Below, piece by piece: positions 7,983 to 10,603 of a stretch of 10,603 nucleotides of DNA. The position numbers and the translations under genes were made by a program. Every line of letters begins with the position of its first letter. Within the stretch, counting starts at the first letter, position 1. The notes below the pieces were generated by a model. It searched no databases and had not been told where the DNA came from. It saw nothing but the letters and a program-made list of their open reading frames with translations. This DNA comes from Planctomycetota bacterium. Lineage in GTDB: Bacteria > Planctomycetota > UBA1135 > GCA-002686595. The stretch covers positions 1-10,603 of the forward strand of contig JAQBVH010000049.1 of NCBI GenBank assembly GCA_027623615.1, in the 5' to 3' direction.

Positions 7983-8993
7983 ATGATGAACGCTTCCCTG
8001 ATCACCCTGACCACCCTGCTCGTCGGCGGCGCCGCGGACGAGGTCACGCCGTCCGCCACGGTCCCCGAGATCCGCTGGCACGGGGACTACGCGGCCGCCC
8101 TCGCGGCCAGCGCCCAGAGCGGCAAGCCCGTGCTCCTGTTCCAGCTGCTCGGCCGCCTCGACGAGGAGTTCTGCTGAAGCAACGCTCGCCTGGCGAAGCA
8201 GTACCTCTTCGCCAATCCGGACGTGATCCGGACGACGACCGCGTTCGAGTGTGCCTGGGAGACGCTACGCCCCGCGCCCAAGGTCACGATCGACTTCGGG
8301 GACGGGCGCGTCCTCGACCGCACGCTCGCCGGCAACATCGCCACCTGGTTCGTGACGCCCGAGGGAGAGGCGATCGACGTCGTGCCGGGGCTGGTCGACC
8401 CGCTGGAGTACCGCGCTCGGCTCCTGCGCGCGTCGAGCCTTGCCTCCCAGCTCGCGCAGGACGACCCCGTCGAGCGTCGTCGCCAGGTCGTGGAATACCA
8501 CGCCCTGCTCCTGGGGCAGCGGGGCCTCTCGTTCTTCCTCGACGTGCCGCTGCCGCCGGCGGCTGGTGCCGCGCCGATGCCGCTCGGGAGTCCGAACATG
8601 GACACCTGGATCAGCACCGGCGCCAGCGCGGCGGCGGCCTGGCAGTTGGCTGGGCCGGGCGTGATCGAGTTCGACACGATCGCGATTGGCAAGGGCATGC
8701 TCGAGGACCCGCTCAAGCGCGCCCTGCGTGAGGCCAACCGGGCACGCAAGGCCCTGACCGGCCGCACCCTGGGCCTGCTCGACCCGCTGCAGGCGCTCGT
8801 CGCGGACTCCCACTACACGAACACCCTGCGCGACCCGGTCGTGAGGCAGCGCTTCCGCGCTCTGCAGGAGCTTGTCTCACCCCAGGAGTTGCAGGGGTGG
8901 CTGTTCGCCGAGGTGCTCGACATCGACCTCGACGATCCCTGGCTCGGGCTCGCCCCCTACGTGCTTGGCAGCGAACTCGGTCGCGACCACTGA
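7983..8993 (+). CDS. Exported thioredoxin-like protein with in-frame TGA (candidate selenoprotein)
   Basis: Reading through the TGA at 8175-8177 gives 336 residues in a single frame. Residues 1 to about 18 look like a signal peptide (MMNASLITLTTLLVGGAA). Next come WHGDYAAALAASAQSGKPVLLFQLLG, a thioredoxin-like beta-strand lead-in, then EEFC, the TGA codon as residue 65, and SNARLAKQYLFANPDVI, which should be the helix after the redox site. Cys64 directly precedes the TGA. The rest (ECAWETLRPAPKVTIDFGDGRVL, GNIATWFVTPEGEAIDVVPGL, a helical C-terminal part) is fully open and protein-like, matching a family I recall from planctomycetes without knowing its function. Two explanations fit: Sec insertion at UGA, or a single nonsense change or sequencing error. 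TGA is an ordinary stop elsewhere in this window, including this gene's own end, so a changed genetic code is excluded. If TGA terminates, only a 64-residue fragment is made. The gene follows the sigma-54 regulator and has its own promoter candidate. Confidence 0.7.
8191..8214 (+). promoter_or_regulatory. SECIS-like stem-loop downstream of the in-frame TGA
   Basis: TGGCGAAG (8191-8198) pairs perfectly with CTTCGCCA (8207-8214) around the 8-nt loop CAGTACCT. The apical loop begins 22 nt after the TGA, inside the 16-37 nt range I know for bacterial SECIS elements. A G occurs at loop position 3; the usual model wants a G among the first two loop bases, so the match is close but imperfect. The hairpin lies inside coding sequence, as bacterial SECIS elements do. 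Confidence 0.4.
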
Positions 8994-9011
8994 GCTTCCG
9001 TCGCACGGAGC

Positions 9012-9046
9012 GGGAGCCCGCGCCGCGGCGTGGGCTCCTTCTCGTT
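9012..9046 (+). terminator. Probable terminator of the thioredoxin-like gene
   Basis: GGAGCCC (9013-9019) pairs with GGGCTCC (9032-9038), and the inner CGCC/GGCG can extend the stem. A T-rich stretch (TTCTCGTT, 9039-9046) follows. It lies about 20 nt after the stop codon and abuts the end of the convergent hydrolase gene, so it may act in both directions. A small hairpin (TCCGT/ACGGA, 8997-9009) precedes it. Confidence 0.7.
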
Positions 9047-10362
9047 CAACGCTTCACGTCGACCTGGGCCACCGGCAGGAAGGACCGGTCGAGGCGCCGG
9101 GCGAAGTCGACCAGCAGCACCTCGCTGCTCGGCTCGACCTTGGGCTTCTTGCGCCGGCCGGCGAACTTGACGACCAGCGGCCCCTTCTCCGTGAACATGT
9201 CTGGCTCGAGGTAGATGCGCACCTCTTGGATCAAGCTGGTCTTCAGCTCGATCCGATCCGGGCCGCTGAAGATCGCCTCGACGCGCCCCGTGCGCTCCGC
9301 GGTCTCGTCGATCAACCAGCGCCGCCGACCGTCCTCGTCGAGCTTCTTGTTCAGGCTGGCCGAGATCATCGGCTCGAACTCCTCCTCGACCTCCTTGGTG
9401 GCTTCGAGGACCTCGACCCAGAACGAGCGCGCCTCGCGGGGGCGCGCGAAGGCGCGCACGATTTTGTCCGGACGGGACGGCCGCAGGTGGTCGGAGAAGA
9501 ACGTCTTCCAGTCGACGACCGACAGGTCGAACGAGTGACCGAGCTCAGGGAACTCGTGGTACTCGGCCTGCTCCGCGCCGAGCTCCTCGAGCATCTCGAA
9601 CGCATAGCGCACGTTCCATACGAGCCCGGCCTGGTCCTGGGCGCCCTGCAGGTCGACCAGCGGGATCGTTAGCACGTTCTCGAGGTAGCGCAGGTTCGCG
9701 CGCCCGTCACGCACGTCCCAGTAGGGCCCCCCGATCATGGGCGCTACGCCCGCCCACAGGTCCGGGTGACGCAGCGCCATCTCCCAGGCGAGGTGCCCGC
9801 CGCGACTGACCCCTGTGGCGAAGACCCGGTCCGGATCGACGTGGAACTGGAGCTTGGCCCAGTGCAGGGCCGAGAGGGTGATGTCGCGCTCGCGTTGAGT
9901 GAACCCGTAGCCGTCGTTCGGCCCGGTCTCGCTCGGGGCGACGAGGAGCATGCCCAGCTCCTCGGCGACCGACTCCCAGCTACGCACGGCCTGCTCGCCG
10001 CGGCCGCCGGTCCAGTGCAGCACCATGAGCAGCGGCGCGGCGGTTTCAGCCTGGTAGCTGCGCGGCACGTAGAGCGCGACCGGTGTCGTCTCGACGTCGC
10101 CGTCCGCGAAGAGCTCGACCTCCTCGACGCGACGACCCGCCGTCCCGTCGCCCCGCGGGGGCAGGGTCCGGCAGGCCTCGCGCCAGGCAGTCACGTCGAC
10201 GGCGTTTTCGGCCGCCAGCGCGCGCGCTGCCTCGACCCGCACGCCAGGCCGCGGGTCGGCCAGCAGCGTGTGCAAACGCGCGTGGAGTGGTGCCAGGTCT
10301 CCCAGCTCGGAAGCCGGGTCCTGGGCGCCGAGCGCTACGAGTAGGGAGAGGGAAGCGATCAT
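9046..10362 (-). CDS. Exported alpha/beta-hydrolase (esterase/peptidase-like)
   Basis: The protein has 438 residues. Residues 1-13 (MIASLSLLVALGA) look like a short signal peptide, so it is probably exported. Residues about 36-53 (DPRPGVRVEAARALAAEN) resemble one HEAT-type helical repeat. An alpha/beta-hydrolase domain follows: oxyanion strand LLMVLHWTGG (111-120), nucleophile elbow GVSRGG with Ser187, a probable acid Asp243 (LQGAQDQAG) and His276 (ELGHSF). The context SRGGHLAWEMALRHPDLWAGV is like PHB-depolymerase or dienelactone-hydrolase type esterases. Residues about 295-438 form an extra C-terminal region rich in charged residues, ending in a likely beta-strand section, that I do not recognise. 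The start is well supported: AGGAGG lies 4 nt before the ATG. It is 18 nt after the stop of a barrel protein gene, so the two are likely one operon. Substrate unknown. Confidence 0.87.
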   Translation of the reverse strand: MIASLSLLVALGAQDPASELGDLAPLHARLHTLLADPRPGVRVEAARALAAENAVDVTAWREACRTLPPRGDGTAGRRVEEVELFADGDVETTPVALYVPRSYQAETAAPLLMVLHWTGGRGEQAVRSWESVAEELGMLLVAPSETGPNDGYGFTQRERDITLSALHWAKLQFHVDPDRVFATGVSRGGHLAWEMALRHPDLWAGVAPMIGGPYWDVRDGRANLRYLENVLTIPLVDLQGAQDQAGLVWNVRYAFEMLEELGAEQAEYHEFPELGHSFDLSVVDWKTFFSDHLRPSRPDKIVRAFARPREARSFWVEVLEATKEVEEEFEPMISASLNKKLDEDGRRRWLIDETAERTGRVEAIFSGPDRIELKTSLIQEVRIYLEPDMFTEKGPLVVKFAGRRKKPKVEPSSEVLLVDFARRLDRSFLPVAQVDVKR

Positions 10363-10366
10363 CGAC

Positions 10367-10372
10367 CCTCCT
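10367..10372 (-). promoter_or_regulatory. Strong Shine-Dalgarno of the hydrolase gene
   Basis: AGGAGG on the minus strand, 4 nt before the ATG at 10362. It fixes that start and shows this genome does use canonical ribosome sites for genes inside operons, in contrast to the SD-less starts of the minus-strand cluster at 1356-4570. Confidence 0.8.
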
Positions 10373-10380
10373 GGGGTGGA

Positions 10381-10603
10381 CTAGAAGCCGAACCTCACGC
10401 CGAAGCCGAGGATCATGTCCGTGGAGGGCTGCGGTCCATCGAGCCACTCGTCGACGGGCAGGCCGAGCTCGAGGTGGAAGGCAAGCGGACTGTCCTCATC
10501 GTCCCGAGCCCACTCGAGCCCGAGCACGAGGTCCGTCCGCGCGCCCCCCTGGAGGAAATCGTCGTCGAGGGGGTCGTCGCCCGGGAAGAGGCCGACCGCT
10601 CCC
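10381..10603 (-). CDS. Outer-membrane beta-barrel protein, C-terminal fragment
   Basis: This open frame enters from the right edge of the window and ends at TAG (10381-10383); about 73 residues are visible. The visible part shows alternating hydrophobic and polar stretches (RTDLVLGLEWARDDEDS, then PLAFHLELGLPVDEWL) and ends in TDMILGFGVRFGF. A terminal aromatic residue with this alternation is the usual signal of outer-membrane beta-barrels recognised by the BAM complex. The fragment is too short to name the family. It is followed after 18 nt by the exported hydrolase gene, probably cotranscribed. Confidence 0.65.
   Translation of the reverse strand, partial: GAVGLFPGDDPLDDDFLQGGARTDLVLGLEWARDDEDSPLAFHLELGLPVDEWLDGPQPSTDMILGFGVRFGF

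Noticed and set aside
8175..8177. Reassigned genetic code (TGA as Trp or Gly)
   Set aside because: TGA ends nearly every gene in the window, including this one at 8991-8993.
8223..8993. Separate gene starting at GTG 8223
   Set aside because: It is in the same frame as the preceding part, has no ribosome site or promoter, and would begin inside the thioredoxin-like domain.

Overview
The window is GC-rich bacterial DNA with densely packed genes, probably from a member of the Planctomycetota. The main pointers are a secreted L-type lectin that ends in a domain I associate with secreted planctomycete proteins, a lipoprotein of the arylsulfotransferase-like propeller group, an exported thioredoxin-like protein of a type I associate with the same bacteria, and an outer-membrane barrel fragment showing a diderm envelope. 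The phylum call is inference from protein style; no rRNA gene or other phylogenetic marker is present.

Layout. (1) 116-1312 (+): secreted lectin. It converges on a minus-strand cluster across a hairpin at 1323-1352. (2) 4570 down to 1356 (-): FAD-linked oxidoreductase, then arylsulfotransferase-like lipoprotein, then pyrE, with short gaps. All three have a TAnnnT box 6-7 nt before the chosen start codon and no clear Shine-Dalgarno, so each may be transcribed leaderless. (3) 4571-4884: divergent intergenic region holding two 80-bp tandem units with three hairpins each, a 12-bp palindrome and a good sigma-54 (-24/-12) promoter match. (4) 4885-7898 (+): membrane histidine kinase and NtrC-type sigma-54 activator, overlapping by 4 bp. 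(5) 7899-7982: a perfect 16-bp palindrome directly after the regulator stop codon, then a second sigma-54 promoter match ending just before the next gene. (6) 7983-8993 (+): exported thioredoxin-like protein whose frame is interrupted once by TGA at 8175, directly after a Cys codon at the expected redox site, with a stem-loop just downstream. It is either a selenoprotein or a gene with a single nonsense change. (7) 9046-10603 (-): exported alpha/beta-hydrolase preceded by the 3' end of an outer-membrane barrel gene that runs off the window.

How the genes may work together: the strongest system-level reading is a self-contained sigma-54 circuit. The kinase senses something outside the cytoplasm and phosphorylates the NtrC-like regulator. 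The regulator may bind the 16-bp palindrome and activate sigma-54 RNA polymerase in front of the thioredoxin-like (possibly Sec-containing) gene, and perhaps in front of its own operon. This chain is inferred from sequence motifs and position. The most valuable checks are alignment of the thioredoxin-like protein with homologues across the TGA, and a search of the genome for selA, selB, selC and selD.
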